Shown here: positions 48,162 to 58,368 of the stretch, piece by piece | Layout: every line of letters begins with the position of its first letter | Position numbering within the stretch: position 1 is the stretch's first letter | Origin: Phycisphaerae bacterium | GTDB taxonomy: Bacteria; Planctomycetota; Phycisphaerae; Tepidisphaerales; Tepidisphaeraceae | Assembly: GCA_026004655.1 (NCBI GenBank) | Contig: BPJO01000002.1 | Coordinates: 186,001-250,000 of the forward strand | Reading direction: 5' to 3' | Length of the DNA: 64,000 bases | Program-made: the position numbers and the translations under genes | Notes under the pieces: generated by a model | Seen by the model: the letters and a program-made list of their open reading frames with translations, nothing else | The model's database searches: none | What the model was told of the DNA's origin: nothing

Positions 48162-49519
48162 CGACGGGTCGATTCGATCCCGGTCGGGGTAGAATCGATG
48201 AACCGGATCTGATCGTTGCGACGTAGCTGCTCCAAAAGATTTTTCCCGACGGTCATGTCTAAAATAATGTTATGATGGGTGACTAATTCATTATGCACCC
48301 GGCCATGGGTGCGGAGAAACTGGATCAATTTTCCTTCCGTGACATCACATTCGAGTCGGACGTCCACCTGCTGACCTCTGACAAAGCTGAGAACGGCTTC
48401 ATGAAGCTCTTTCAGTCCTGCTCCGGTTTTGGCTGAAATGGCAATCGAGTGAGGGTAAATCGTCTTCCAGTGATCGGCTTGATAAGCGCCTGAGTCGGTG
48501 TCGATTTTGTTCAATAATAAAATTTCAGGTTTATTCTTTGCGCCGATTTCGTCCAAGACCCGGTGCACCGCATTAAACTGGACTTGCGCATGGGGGTGTC
48601 CGACATCCAAGACATGCAGCAGGAGGTCCGCGTGAACGGCTTCTTCCAAGGTGGCTTTGAATGAGGCCACCAAACCGTGCGGCAAATCTCGAACAAAACC
48701 GACCGTATCCGATAATAACACTTCCGTACCCCGTTCGAGTCTCCAGGCACGGGTTTTGGTATCCAAGGTTGCAAACAGCTTGTCATCGGCGTAAGTCCCC
48801 GCTGCCGTCAGGGTGTTGAACAGGGTGCTTTTCCCTGCGTTGGTATAACCCACCACACAGACCGTAAATGCGCTACGGTTGCGGGACTCCACGAGTCGGG
48901 ACTTGCGGGCCTGAATCTTTTCGATGCCCGCGCGCAGGTCGGCAATACGTTTACGAACCAGTCGACGGTCGGTTTCCAGCTGTGTTTCACCCGGTCCGCG
49001 GGTACCGATCCCGGCCACCGCGCCGGCTGCCTGGCGTTCCAGATGGTTCCACATCCGTGTCAAACGCGGATAGGTATATTCCATCTGCGCCAGCTCAACC
49101 TGTAGCTTGGCTTCTGCGGTTTGGGCGCGAGTGGCAAAGATATCCAGGATTAATTCCGACCGGTCCAGCACTTTGATCCCTTGATTGTATTTTGAACCGG
49201 CTTCCTGATTGATGATTTTTTCTAGCGCCCCGATCTGGGCAGGGGACAAATCGTTGTCAAAGACAACGACGTTGGCGTTTTCCTTTTTCGCCAACCGGGC
49301 AATGTCGATGACCTTGCCTGAACCGATGTAGGTGCTGGCGTCGGGGCGTTGCCGACGCTGGAGGATTTGGCCTACCACCTTGGCTCCTGCCGTTTTGGCA
49401 AGACTGGCCAGTTCACCTAGGGGGTCTCGAGGATCGGCATTGGAGTTGGGCAGTAATACCCCGACCAGCACAGCCTTTTCCTGTTGAATCGACAACTGCG
49501 TACGTTTCAAGTCGGCCAA
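48158..49519 (-). CDS. hflX: GTPase HflX
   Basis: SGKVIDIARLAKKENANVVVFDNDLSPAQIGALEK...RGPGETQLETDRRLVRKRIADL...VGYTNAGKSTLFNTLTAA...LSDTVGFVRDLPHGLVASFKATLEE. Confidence 0.97.
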   Translation of the reverse strand: MADLKRTQLSIQQEKAVLVGVLLPNSNADPRDPLGELASLAKTAGAKVVGQILQRRQRPDASTYIGSGKVIDIARLAKKENANVVVFDNDLSPAQIGALEKIINQEAGSKYNQGIKVLDRSELILDIFATRAQTAEAKLQVELAQMEYTYPRLTRMWNHLERQAAGAVAGIGTRGPGETQLETDRRLVRKRIADLRAGIEKIQARKSRLVESRNRSAFTVCVVGYTNAGKSTLFNTLTAAGTYADDKLFATLDTKTRAWRLERGTEVLLSDTVGFVRDLPHGLVASFKATLEEAVHADLLLHVLDVGHPHAQVQFNAVHRVLDEIGAKNKPEILLLNKIDTDSGAYQADHWKTIYPHSIAISAKTGAGLKELHEAVLSFVRGQQVDVRLECDVTEGKLIQFLRTHGRVHNELVTHHNIILDMTVGKNLLEQLRRNDQIRFIDSTPTGIESTRR

Positions 49520-49767
49520 GGGGGTTGATCACCTTTCTGTTAAACAATCCCCTTATTTTAGCGGCTTTTCAGTCCGGTGGAATCTGATCTTCTGAACCAC
49601 CGTTCAGCCCGATCCAGCGGTTTTGGGCAAATCGGTTTCGTCCGGTTTTCTTACACGGAACGAAAAAAAAACTATTTCTGAAACCGGTCACGCTTGTCGC
49701 AGATTGCATTATTAATTTTTCGATCACCCGATCGGATCGGTTGAGGAATTGGCTTATTATTTCGTAT

Positions 49768-50817
49768 ATGAATCGCAAAATGACTGACGGTGCGCTGAAA
49801 TACGTGGACGAACAGATCGAAGCCTTGCAAAAGTATGTGCCCATGGCGCTTCGGGCATTTGATGCCACGGGGATACACCAAGCACGTGTGGCTACCCGTC
49901 GTCTGAAGGCGGGCTTAGACCTTTTTAAACCTTTTGTGGATGTCAAAGAGATGCAAGATCTGGTCCAAGCGGGGAAGAAGCTCCGCCGTAGGCTTGGACC
50001 CCTGCGTGATCTGGATGTGATGATCGATCACTTGCGTGGGTATCAAGCCCCACCCCGTTTGCAACCGGCGGTGGAATGGGTCCTCGGACAATTCGAGCAG
50101 ATGCGTCAGCAAGCCCGGAACAAGGACCTGAAAAAAGGAAAACCCCCCGAAAAAATGCTCCAGGCGTTTGAATCGTGGTGGATGATTCGTCACAGACTGC
50201 AAGACGTTTACGACGCAATCACGGCCCAACTCTCCAGCCAACTGCACGAACGATTTGCTCGATTCTCCACAGAAGCTGACATCGTCTGCGGTCTGATTCA
50301 ACCATCACCAGGCCAGATCCCGGTAGACCTCCATCAACTTCGGATCGACGGGAAGTCCCTTCGATACACGTTCGAAATGGCAGCAGCACAGGGTCTACAC
50401 GTGCGAAAACCGGTCCTCAGATCATTCAAAAACATGCAGGACGCACTGGGACAGTGGCATGATAAGGTGGTCCTGGCGGATGAGACGGTCAAACGGTGGG
50501 CTGAGGTCGAGTTGGCGATGCACGATCCGGAGGCAGCGGTGGTGGTCCTGGACCTGTCCAAACAGTTTCTCCGGCAAAGCCGTCAATCCCTTCAGCAATT
50601 CATGAACCGATGGAAACGAGCGGGGGACATGATCCGTCGAGAGTTGGAGAACCGAGTTCCGCTGACAAAGGATGTGTCAGACAGGATGCGTCCCGGTGAG
50701 GATGAGGTTTCAGCACCGATTAGACAATCCGAAACGGATCCCGATCGGCCTGAGCGAGACTTGCGTGAAGATCGGGAAAATCCTGTTTCAGTCTTTCGCA
50801 CAACCGACATAACGTGA
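49768..50817 (+). CDS. CHAD domain protein
   Basis: ATGIHQARVATRRLKAGLDLFKPFVD...LRRRLGPLRDLDVMIDHL...LHQLRIDGKSLRYTFEM...LQDALGQWHD-like. Confidence 0.92.
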   Translation: MNRKMTDGALKYVDEQIEALQKYVPMALRAFDATGIHQARVATRRLKAGLDLFKPFVDVKEMQDLVQAGKKLRRRLGPLRDLDVMIDHLRGYQAPPRLQPAVEWVLGQFEQMRQQARNKDLKKGKPPEKMLQAFESWWMIRHRLQDVYDAITAQLSSQLHERFARFSTEADIVCGLIQPSPGQIPVDLHQLRIDGKSLRYTFEMAAAQGLHVRKPVLRSFKNMQDALGQWHDKVVLADETVKRWAEVELAMHDPEAAVVVLDLSKQFLRQSRQSLQQFMNRWKRAGDMIRRELENRVPLTKDVSDRMRPGEDEVSAPIRQSETDPDRPERDLREDRENPVSVFRTTDIT

Positions 50818-51811
50818 TCCGTTCCGAGTGGCTGTGGAGGGTGCAGACGACGGTCAACCCGTATTCAGAGGCCTTGATGGCGTCGTGGTGGCGCATTTCC
50901 CCGGTCAGATACAGGTCCACGCGGTGATGGATGGCTTGGTCAAGCAAATCGCCGCAAGAACCGGCGCAGACACAAGCGGTTTGGACCGGTCCACGGTCCG
51001 GACCGACGATCAACAGGTGGTCGATACCCAAACCTTCTTTGATCGTCTCAAACAGTATCTGTCGGTCGCGGGGGGGAGCAAGTCGTCCGATCCGTCCTAT
51101 CCCTTTGTCCGTAGGCGGTGAGATCAGCTGAACGATGTCAAAAGCGGGTTCTTCGTAAGGATGCGATGCTCGAAGCGATGCTGTGATGGTCGCCAAACGA
51201 TCGATCGGGACTACGGTTTCCAATCGAATCTCGTCAACGGTTTCAAGCCGACCGACTTGTCCGACGGACGGGTTGGACCCTTGGTGACCGTAAAACGTGC
51301 CCGTACCGGGTGTGCGGAAGCTGCAACTAGAATAGTTGCCGATCCATCCAGCCCCGGCTTGGAACAAAGCCCGCGCAACCGTTTCAACGTGTTCCGAGGG
51401 AACAAATGTCACCAGTTTCGCTTGAGTGACCGGTGGATTTATGGGTTTGAGGGGTTGACGATCGACCAACCCGAGCAGGTCTGCCAAGACGTCATTGGTT
51501 CCTCCCTCCGCTACGTCCAAGGCGGTATGCGGCGAGTAAATCGCGATCCCGTTTCGGATCGTATTCAGCAAAATGGAACGGTCCGTGATCTGTTTCAGAG
51601 GTTTGAAGATCGGGGGGTGATAAGCGATCACGAGGTCGATTTTTTCACGAATGGCTTCTTCCGCGACCGCAGCAGTGTAGTCGATGCATAACAGGATCTT
51701 GTGAACCGACTGTTTTCGATCCCCGACCAATAACCCGACATTATCCCACGGCTCGGCATATCGACAGGGGGCTAGACGTTCGAGGTATTCGGTCAAACGC
51801 TCAAGTTCCAT
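50720..51811 (-). CDS. Nif3-like dinuclear metal center protein (YqfO/CutA-like insert)
   Basis: LAPCRYAEPWDNVGLLVGD...VIAYHPPIFKPLKQIT...IAIYSPHTALDVAEGGTNDVLADLLGL...CAGSCGDLLDQA...YLTGEMRHHDAIKASEYGLTVVCTLHSHSER. Confidence 0.95.
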   Translation of the reverse strand: MELERLTEYLERLAPCRYAEPWDNVGLLVGDRKQSVHKILLCIDYTAAVAEEAIREKIDLVIAYHPPIFKPLKQITDRSILLNTIRNGIAIYSPHTALDVAEGGTNDVLADLLGLVDRQPLKPINPPVTQAKLVTFVPSEHVETVARALFQAGAGWIGNYSSCSFRTPGTGTFYGHQGSNPSVGQVGRLETVDEIRLETVVPIDRLATITASLRASHPYEEPAFDIVQLISPPTDKGIGRIGRLAPPRDRQILFETIKEGLGIDHLLIVGPDRGPVQTACVCAGSCGDLLDQAIHHRVDLYLTGEMRHHDAIKASEYGLTVVCTLHSHSERITLCRLCERLKQDFPDLHASLAQADRDPFRIV

Positions 51812-51939
51812 GTCTCTCAACGTACCTGCCCGATTGTCCGGTGAAAAGGGTAGACTGTCACGAATCGGGCTGTTCAAAAAATGGGTGCGGTCTGACAACG
51901 CGTCGGGTCTGTGTTGGGTACAATCGGGTAGAACTCAAA

Positions 51940-52242
51940 ATGACTGAACCACGATCCCGATCCAATGAATTGACAGGACCCCCAGCCGTGCGACGGACAA
52001 AACCGTTGTGGTGGGCATTGGGACTTATTTCCAAAGCAATCATGAACGGTGTACTCATCGTCTTTTTAGGAGGAACCGTCGCAGCGGTGTGGCTGCCGGG
52101 GTATGTCGGTGCCAATGATCGCCAGGAACGACAATGGCGCGGAGAATCCCGGTCTAGAAGCTGGTGGAGGTCATCCCCGAGACCTTTTTCGACCGAAATG
52201 CCAGCTGATTCGGACCGGCGTGCGGGAGAAAAATCCCCGTAA
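51940..52242 (+). CDS. Small membrane hypothetical protein
   Basis: MTEPRSRSNELTGPPAVRRTKPLWWALGLISKAIMNGVLIVFLGGTVAAVWLPGYVG; single TM. Confidence 0.45.
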   Translation: MTEPRSRSNELTGPPAVRRTKPLWWALGLISKAIMNGVLIVFLGGTVAAVWLPGYVGANDRQERQWRGESRSRSWWRSSPRPFSTEMPADSDRRAGEKSP

Positions 52243-52418
52243 GTCCACCGGGGTTTGATAATCCGTCCAAGGAGCCACAGAAGGAGCAGGAAAAACGGGG
52301 TGCTCCAAAATTGCAGAGATTTTTTCATGATTTCGCAGGTGATAGCTTCACGTTTTGGTCCTGACGTGCCGATAACCCACTAGAGGCATTGACTGGTCAG
52401 GCCGAGTGAGAAGATTTC

Positions 52419-53552
52419 ATGCGCGCAGGAATCAACTGGATTCGATGGATGCTAGGCTCTGGAGCGTTCGTTGCAGTGGTATTGTCGGCAGGATGCCAAT
52501 CCGAAACGATCACCATGCGACCTGGTGCTATGGAACAGACGACACCCGCGCCGGCGCCTGTTTCCGGGGATGCGATGTTGATCGCGATGTCTACCCCGGA
52601 TTTACCCGCAGCCAACATTTTCGGCGAATTGCCCAATATTCCAACCGACCCCCGGGCCGGTGCCAGTGAGTTCGGGTTTCAACAGCATACTTTTGTAGAT
52701 GAAGGGTATGATTCAGAACCGGCGGTCAGTCCCGACGGGCAATACATCGCGTTCTCGAGTACCCGTCACTCAGCCACAACGGACATTTATATGCAGAAAG
52801 TGGACGGACTTGCCGTCACGCAACTGACTTCCGATGCCGCAGATGACGCGTTCCCGACCTTTTCGCCCGATGGGAAACAGATCGCTTTTGCCAGCAACCG
52901 ATCCGGTTCCTGGGACATTTATACGATGGACCGAACGGGGAAAAACATTGTTCAAATCACTTCAGGACCCGCCCATGACATGCACCCGTCCTATTCTCCG
53001 GACGGTAGGAGAATCGCTTATTGTTCCTTGAATGCCCGTGGACAATGGGAATTGTGGGTCGTGGATCTGACCACGAGCGAAAGACGTCAGATCGGGTTCG
53101 GATTGTTTCCCAAATGGTCTCCGTCCCGGGACAAGGACCTGATCGCGTTTCAACGGGCAAGAAACCGGGGAGGCAGATGGTTTAGCATCTGGACGTGCGA
53201 ACTGATCGACGGAGAAGCTCGTTCGATTACCGAAGTGACGGTCAGCACCAACGCAGCGGTGGTGTCGCCTTCGTGGAGTCCGGACGGAAAATCGTTGGCT
53301 TTTGCGACAATCGTGGAACCCAACTCGGTGGACAGTCGTGGTCGTCCGATGGGTCAGCAGGACATTTGGACGGTCCGGGCCGACGGAACGGGTCGTCATC
53401 GTCTGACAGACGGGAAGGGGATTAATACTTCGCCGTTCTGGGCTTCGGACGGTCGGATCTATTTTGTGAGCAATCGTTCGGGAACGGATTGTATCTGGAG
53501 TGTCAATGCCGGGGGGAAAAACTATTCCACCGCTGCCGTCCCGGGAGAGTAA
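52419..53552 (+). CDS. TolB-like beta-propeller (PD40) lipoprotein
   Basis: Lipobox VLSAGC; repeated PAVSPDGQYIAFSSTR, PTFSPDGKQIAFASNRSGSWDIYTMD, PSYSPDGRRIAYCS, PSWSPDGKSLAFATI. Confidence 0.92.
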   Translation: MRAGINWIRWMLGSGAFVAVVLSAGCQSETITMRPGAMEQTTPAPAPVSGDAMLIAMSTPDLPAANIFGELPNIPTDPRAGASEFGFQQHTFVDEGYDSEPAVSPDGQYIAFSSTRHSATTDIYMQKVDGLAVTQLTSDAADDAFPTFSPDGKQIAFASNRSGSWDIYTMDRTGKNIVQITSGPAHDMHPSYSPDGRRIAYCSLNARGQWELWVVDLTTSERRQIGFGLFPKWSPSRDKDLIAFQRARNRGGRWFSIWTCELIDGEARSITEVTVSTNAAVVSPSWSPDGKSLAFATIVEPNSVDSRGRPMGQQDIWTVRADGTGRHRLTDGKGINTSPFWASDGRIYFVSNRSGTDCIWSVNAGGKNYSTAAVPGE

Positions 53553-53584
53553 GGTCCGAATGCTTAGGCTCCATGGAGGGAGCA

Positions 53585-54301
53585 ATGAAAGCGAAGGGAT
53601 ACAAAATCGGGTGTCTTTTCCTGCTGGGAATAACCATAGGTTGGGGTTGCAGCCCCAAACCTCCGCCTTACGGACGTGAACGTCAACTGTCGATTCCCGG
53701 GACTCAAACCCGTATCTGGGCCGTTGCGCCGGTGTTGAATCTGTCAGGTCAACCCGGGGTAGACCCGTTGCTACAAGCCGACATCCTGTATCAGCAGTTG
53801 CAGACGATTAACGGTTTGACGGTGATTCCCGTGGACCGGGTGGCTCAGGTGTACGCCTCGGCGAACATCGAGCAGATTCAGTCTCCGGAACAGGCAACGA
53901 TCGTAATGGACGCTTTGGGCTGTGAGGGGCTTATTGTGGCGACCGTGACACAGTTTGACCCGTATAATCCTCCGAAATGGGGGGGGAGTTTGCAACTTTT
54001 TCGTAGAGAAGGGGGGGTTAACCGTACGCCGCCACCGGATCCGAGACAATTGTTACGCTCGGGTTCCCCGCCCCCGGAAGCAAACCTGCCTCAGGTGCCT
54101 CAGATGCTCCAGGTGGTGGGCATGTTTGATGCCACCAACGGAACCGTTCGGGACGCGCTGATGACCTACGCCCAAGGTCGTCACGAACCGACCGGTCCGA
54201 TGGGGATCAAGGAATATTTTGCTTCGATGGACCGTTTTTCAGCGTTTTGTTACCACGCATTGTTGGAAGATCTTTTAGTTCTGTTGAGAAATGGTCGATA
54301 A
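53585..54301 (+). CDS. Lipoprotein, unknown function
   Basis: MKAKGYKIGCLFLLGITIGWGCSPKPPP lipobox; GIIPV/VDRVAQVYASANIEQIQSPEQATIVMDALGCEGLIVATVTQFDPYNPPKWGGSLQLF. Confidence 0.78.
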   Translation: MKAKGYKIGCLFLLGITIGWGCSPKPPPYGRERQLSIPGTQTRIWAVAPVLNLSGQPGVDPLLQADILYQQLQTINGLTVIPVDRVAQVYASANIEQIQSPEQATIVMDALGCEGLIVATVTQFDPYNPPKWGGSLQLFRREGGVNRTPPPDPRQLLRSGSPPPEANLPQVPQMLQVVGMFDATNGTVRDALMTYAQGRHEPTGPMGIKEYFASMDRFSAFCYHALLEDLLVLLRNGR

Positions 54302-54380
54302 ATAAAAGAAAGTCAGAAGCACCGGTTTACCGGGGGCGGATGACGGTACGAAACAAGACAGACGGTTGAGACGGATTTTT

Positions 54381-54602
54381 ATGGCGAATGAAACCAAGAC
54401 ACTTTCATTGTCCAAGGGCAAGCACCATTTCTGTTTCCGGTATGAAGCCGGTCAGGAAAGCCAAGTGCTGGATTCGCTGGTCGAGATGGTTCACCGACGG
54501 GATCTTCCGTTCGACTGGTTTGATGCCGCGGTGCTTTCGCATCAATTAGGTCAGCATTTGGCAAAAGAATTAAAGACCCTTTTGCCGAAGAAAGTTGCGT
54601 GA
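54381..54602 (+). CDS. Small hypothetical protein
   Basis: MANETKTLSLSKGKHHFCFRYEAGQESQVLDSLVEMVHRRDLPFDWFDAAVLSHQLGQHLAKEL. Confidence 0.6.
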   Translation: MANETKTLSLSKGKHHFCFRYEAGQESQVLDSLVEMVHRRDLPFDWFDAAVLSHQLGQHLAKELKTLLPKKVA

Positions 54603-54818
54603 GGAGTTATCGCTCCAGACGGGCCCCCGATTCGGGGACCGTTGCGACGAATCGAGGATGGTTCGTCGGTTCGTCCAGGCCGGCTGTATCTCACCTGCGA
54701 ACATAACTCACCACACTTTGGACGGACCCATGAGCTGAGGATCGGCTCGTGCTATCTTGCCTTGCAAACGGTTGCAGGGCGTGTTTCAGGAATAGTGCCA
54801 CAATTTGGCGATCCTCCT

Positions 54819-55883
54819 ATGAATAGCTCCATCACGTCAAACTCATCATCGGATATGACCGAACCCAAAGACTTTTGTCCTCTGGTTCGCGCGTTTCTCG
54901 ATTATCTCAAGCTTGAACGGCATTTCAGCGACTACACCGTTCGCTCTTATGGTGCCGATTTGTTTCAGTTCGGACAGTTCCTTTGTGGACAGATCGGGAC
55001 CTCGTTCAGTAACCCCGAACGGGTTGGTTCCCCCGAAGAATCACTCGACGCCAAGTTCCTACGTTGCGAAGCCCTGACGATTCGCGAGTTTCTCGCATAC
55101 TTGACGGCTCAGAACTACACCAAGAGTACAACGGCTCGAAAACTGGCCACCCTCCGGTCCTTCTACAAGTTTCTGATCCGACGCGGACAGCTTTCGGTCA
55201 ATCCGCTGTCCACCATCCGGACGCCAAAACAGGAACGTCGACTCCCCAAATGTCTGGACCTGGAACAGGTACAAAAGCTTCTCGATGCACCGGGCGAAGG
55301 AGATATCCTGTGCATCCGCGACAAAGCCATGCTCGAAGTACTTTACAGCTCGGGCATCCGCGTCAGCGAACTGGTGGACCTGGAAGTGCAGGACATCGAC
55401 CTGACCGAAGGGGTTTTGAGGGTTCGTGGCAAGGGACGCAAAGATCGACTTACTCCCATCGGTTCTCAAGCCATCCTGGCCCTGAAACGATATTTTGTCG
55501 CCCGACAGTCGGACAGCCGGATGAACACCCAGTACACCCATAAGGTGTTCTTGAACAAGCACGGTCAACCGCTTAGCACGAGGTCTGTCCGACGAAAACT
55601 CGATAAATATCTCACCATCGCCGGGTTGGATCCGGGGATCAGCCCCCATACCCTGCGTCATAGCTTCGCAACGCACTTGCTTAACAATGGTGCGGATTTG
55701 CGCAGCGTCCAGGAATTGCTAGGACACCAATCTCTTAGTACGACACAGGTTTATACACACTTGACGACCCGACGAATGAAAGAAGTTTACGACGCGGCTC
55801 ATCCACGGGCGCACGAATCCCCTATCCCTCATCCGGCTTCGCAACCCGCACCGACAACGGTTTACCCTGCTAAAGCGGGATAA
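54819..55883 (+). CDS. Tyrosine recombinase XerC/XerD type
   Basis: FLDYLKLERHFSDYTVRSYGADLFQF...ALLEVLYSSGIRVSELVDLEVQDIDL...GKGRKDRLTPIG...SPHTLRHSFATHLLNNGADLRSVQELLGHQSLSTTQVYTHLT. Confidence 0.94.
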   Translation: MNSSITSNSSSDMTEPKDFCPLVRAFLDYLKLERHFSDYTVRSYGADLFQFGQFLCGQIGTSFSNPERVGSPEESLDAKFLRCEALTIREFLAYLTAQNYTKSTTARKLATLRSFYKFLIRRGQLSVNPLSTIRTPKQERRLPKCLDLEQVQKLLDAPGEGDILCIRDKAMLEVLYSSGIRVSELVDLEVQDIDLTEGVLRVRGKGRKDRLTPIGSQAILALKRYFVARQSDSRMNTQYTHKVFLNKHGQPLSTRSVRRKLDKYLTIAGLDPGISPHTLRHSFATHLLNNGADLRSVQELLGHQSLSTTQVYTHLTTRRMKEVYDAAHPRAHESPIPHPASQPAPTTVYPAKAG

Positions 55884-56071
55884 AAACGGAGAGCCGCGAA
55901 ATAGAATCAGGTCCGAACTGAACGCCTGATGAACCAAAAGTGTCCAATCCATCCACCCGTGCGATTTTGGTCGTACGGGTGGTTTCCTAAAACGGTTACC
56001 TTCTATTGTGGATAAAAACTTTGTGAGAATCTTCACAAACAAATGAACAAATCTTCAGCCGATTCTGTCTT

Positions 56072-56101
56072 GACGGGTTTTCTGTCAGGCGTAGATAATT
56101 A
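56072..56101 (+). promoter_or_regulatory. Possible sigma70 promoter upstream of sigma-factor gene
   Basis: TTGACG-N18-GATAAT 7 bp before ATG. Confidence 0.4.
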
Positions 56102-56107
56102 AAAGTT

Positions 56108-57766
56108 ATGGCGGCGTATCGTCTAGAATTGATCCGCAGTCTCGCTCGCCAAATGGCGTTCATGCCGTTGACCGTCCGTGAGACACAACTGCAAGCCGCT
56201 GAGGAACTCGCGCTGTCACTGGATCCTTCCAAAGCCTATCCCCCGGATTACATCCTTTTTCGCATCACCGGCTATGCACCCAAGCAATCGACCGAACCGA
56301 CCGAACTGATCACCGGGCTGGCCTTACAGCACGATCTAGGAATATTGGTCGAACAGGTCTCTCAGACCCTTCACCACAAAACCACCGATCGTCTGGAACC
56401 GGTCCTGACGATTCCCGATCTGACGATCAAGTTCAACGTCACCAGCAAAACCATTCAACGTTGGAGGCGTCGGGGTCTGACCGCCCGACGGTTCATTTTC
56501 CCCGACGGCAAGACCCGTGTCGGATTTCGTCTATCGGTGGTCCAACGGTTTATCGAGTTGCACCGAGAAACCGTAGAACGAGGGGCCAATTTTTCTCAGG
56601 TCCATGACCAGGAGCGTGACCTTATCCTGGCCCGCGCCAGACGTCTGGCGAATCAGTGTCATTGTTGCATCGGCGAAATCTCCCGAAGGATCGCCCGCAA
56701 GTTCAACCGTTCACCGTTAACCATCCAAGCCACCATCCGCAAACACGATACGGAGAACCCTGAACAGGCGATTTTTGCCTCAGCTTCTCCGCCCCTTTCG
56801 GACGACCAACGACAAGAGATCCTGCGACGGATCGACTCGGGGCAAAGGCTTGCGGAAGTCGCCAAGGCTTTTCATCGTCCCCGGGTGATGATCTATCGAG
56901 TACTTCTGGAAGCCCGACTGAACCGATTGATGGATCGTCGGGTCAAGTTCATTGATGACCCGATCTATCATCAACTCGATGCCGAGACAGTTCTCGATCA
57001 ACTGGTGGATCAGGAGACGATCGATCCGGAACCGTCGATGGAATCCTTCAGGATCCCTTCCGACTTACCACCTTATCTTCAGCAACTGTACAGAATCCCG
57101 CTTTTGTCTCCGGCGCGGGAACGGGCGTTATTTCTGAAATATCATTTTCAGAAGTATCAGTTCATTCAAGCGCGAAAAAAAATTGATCCGACTCATGCCC
57201 GGATTCGGGACGTCCAGAGGCTTGAACGGTTTTGGGACCGTATGATCGAAACCAAAAATCAGATCATTCAGGCCAATCTTCGTCTTGTCGTCAGCGTGGC
57301 CCGCAAGCACCTTAGAAAAGGGCTTTCACTCATGGAGCTTGTCAGCGAAGGGAATCTGACGCTCATGCGTGCCATCGAAAGTTTTGACGTCCACAGAGGA
57401 TACAAGTTCAGCACGTATGCGACGTTAGCTTTGATGAAAGGTTATGCCCGTAGCGTTCCCCAAATGCTCAACCAGACTCATCCCAACGCTCGAACCACGA
57501 TGCTTCCGGAAGTTCAGTCCCAGCCCGATACCGTTTCCCAACGGGTCGAACAGCAGGAACAAGTCCGCACGCTGTTGTCGGTTCTCAACGACCGGGAACG
57601 AAGCGTCATTGAAACCCATTTCGGAATCAGGTCGGATGCGAGTTCGGGACTTGACGATTTAGCCCGACAATTCGGGGTTTCCAGGCAACGGATCCGGCAA
57701 ATCGAAAAAGGGGCACTGGATAAGCTCCGTCTGGCAGCCGGAATAGGACCGACACTCGGTTCGTGA
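56108..57766 (+). CDS. Sigma-70 family RNA polymerase sigma factor with long N-terminal extension
   Basis: Region 2: IIQANLRLVVSVARKHLRKGLSLMELVSEGNLTLMRAIESFDVHRGYKFSTYATLALMKGYARSVPQ. Region 4: LLSVLNDRERSVIETHFGI...LDDLARQFGVSRQRIRQIEKGALDKLR. About 300 aa N-terminal HTH-like region. Confidence 0.93.
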   Translation: MAAYRLELIRSLARQMAFMPLTVRETQLQAAEELALSLDPSKAYPPDYILFRITGYAPKQSTEPTELITGLALQHDLGILVEQVSQTLHHKTTDRLEPVLTIPDLTIKFNVTSKTIQRWRRRGLTARRFIFPDGKTRVGFRLSVVQRFIELHRETVERGANFSQVHDQERDLILARARRLANQCHCCIGEISRRIARKFNRSPLTIQATIRKHDTENPEQAIFASASPPLSDDQRQEILRRIDSGQRLAEVAKAFHRPRVMIYRVLLEARLNRLMDRRVKFIDDPIYHQLDAETVLDQLVDQETIDPEPSMESFRIPSDLPPYLQQLYRIPLLSPARERALFLKYHFQKYQFIQARKKIDPTHARIRDVQRLERFWDRMIETKNQIIQANLRLVVSVARKHLRKGLSLMELVSEGNLTLMRAIESFDVHRGYKFSTYATLALMKGYARSVPQMLNQTHPNARTTMLPEVQSQPDTVSQRVEQQEQVRTLLSVLNDRERSVIETHFGIRSDASSGLDDLARQFGVSRQRIRQIEKGALDKLRLAAGIGPTLGS

Positions 57767-57800
57767 TTAACCAATCTTTTCATTCAACCGATCGGGTCGC

Positions 57801-58217
57801 TCAATTCCCGAGCATGGCCGCCCGGATACGAGCTAGTTCAGCGTCAGTCGTCCCGTCCACTCCGGGAACCGGTTCTTGTGGACGTACAACGGATCTAAAC
57901 TCGATGCCGACCATGGATTTATCTCCGGCCAGTCGGGACACATGGATGACCGTTGCGATTAAGGCAACACGACGATTTTGTACCGGGGTATGCAGGACGC
58001 AGGTTTGACCGGGTGTGATCGCCAATTTTCCAACGAACCGTGCGCCTCGGATGGACAGATCCATCAGCTGCACCGCGTAGGCTTGGGACGCGGGTGTATC
58101 CAAGGATTCACCCAAAGTGACAATAGCGAGATCTTCAAACGTTTGTCGGGGGGTTTGTCGGCGTTCCTGAGACAACGCCATCTGTTCGAGTCGATTCAAC
58201 GAGGTAGCAGGATGCAT
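57801..58217 (-). CDS. PilZ domain protein
   Basis: ERRQTPRQTFEDLAIVTLG...YAVQLMDLSIRGARFVGKLAITPGQTCVLHTPV...ATVIHVSRLAGDKSMVGIEF. Confidence 0.85.
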   Translation of the reverse strand: MHPATSLNRLEQMALSQERRQTPRQTFEDLAIVTLGESLDTPASQAYAVQLMDLSIRGARFVGKLAITPGQTCVLHTPVQNRRVALIATVIHVSRLAGDKSMVGIEFRSVVRPQEPVPGVDGTTDAELARIRAAMLGN

Positions 58218-58368
58218 AGTTGAGGTATCGGACGATTTTTCGAGAGGCTTTATGCACTCTGTTTGCAGGATGTTCGCAACAAACGATTCCTCGAAAGGAA
58301 AAAAGCCGCCCGAGTAGGACGGCAAGGACGTATTACGGTTACGATCGAAAGTTGAGATCGAAAAAAAA

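Noticed and set aside
54819-55883. Tyrosine recombinase as phage/ICE integrase
   Set aside because: Sequence reads as a housekeeping XerC/XerD; no att-like repeats, tRNA target or phage/conjugation genes nearby.
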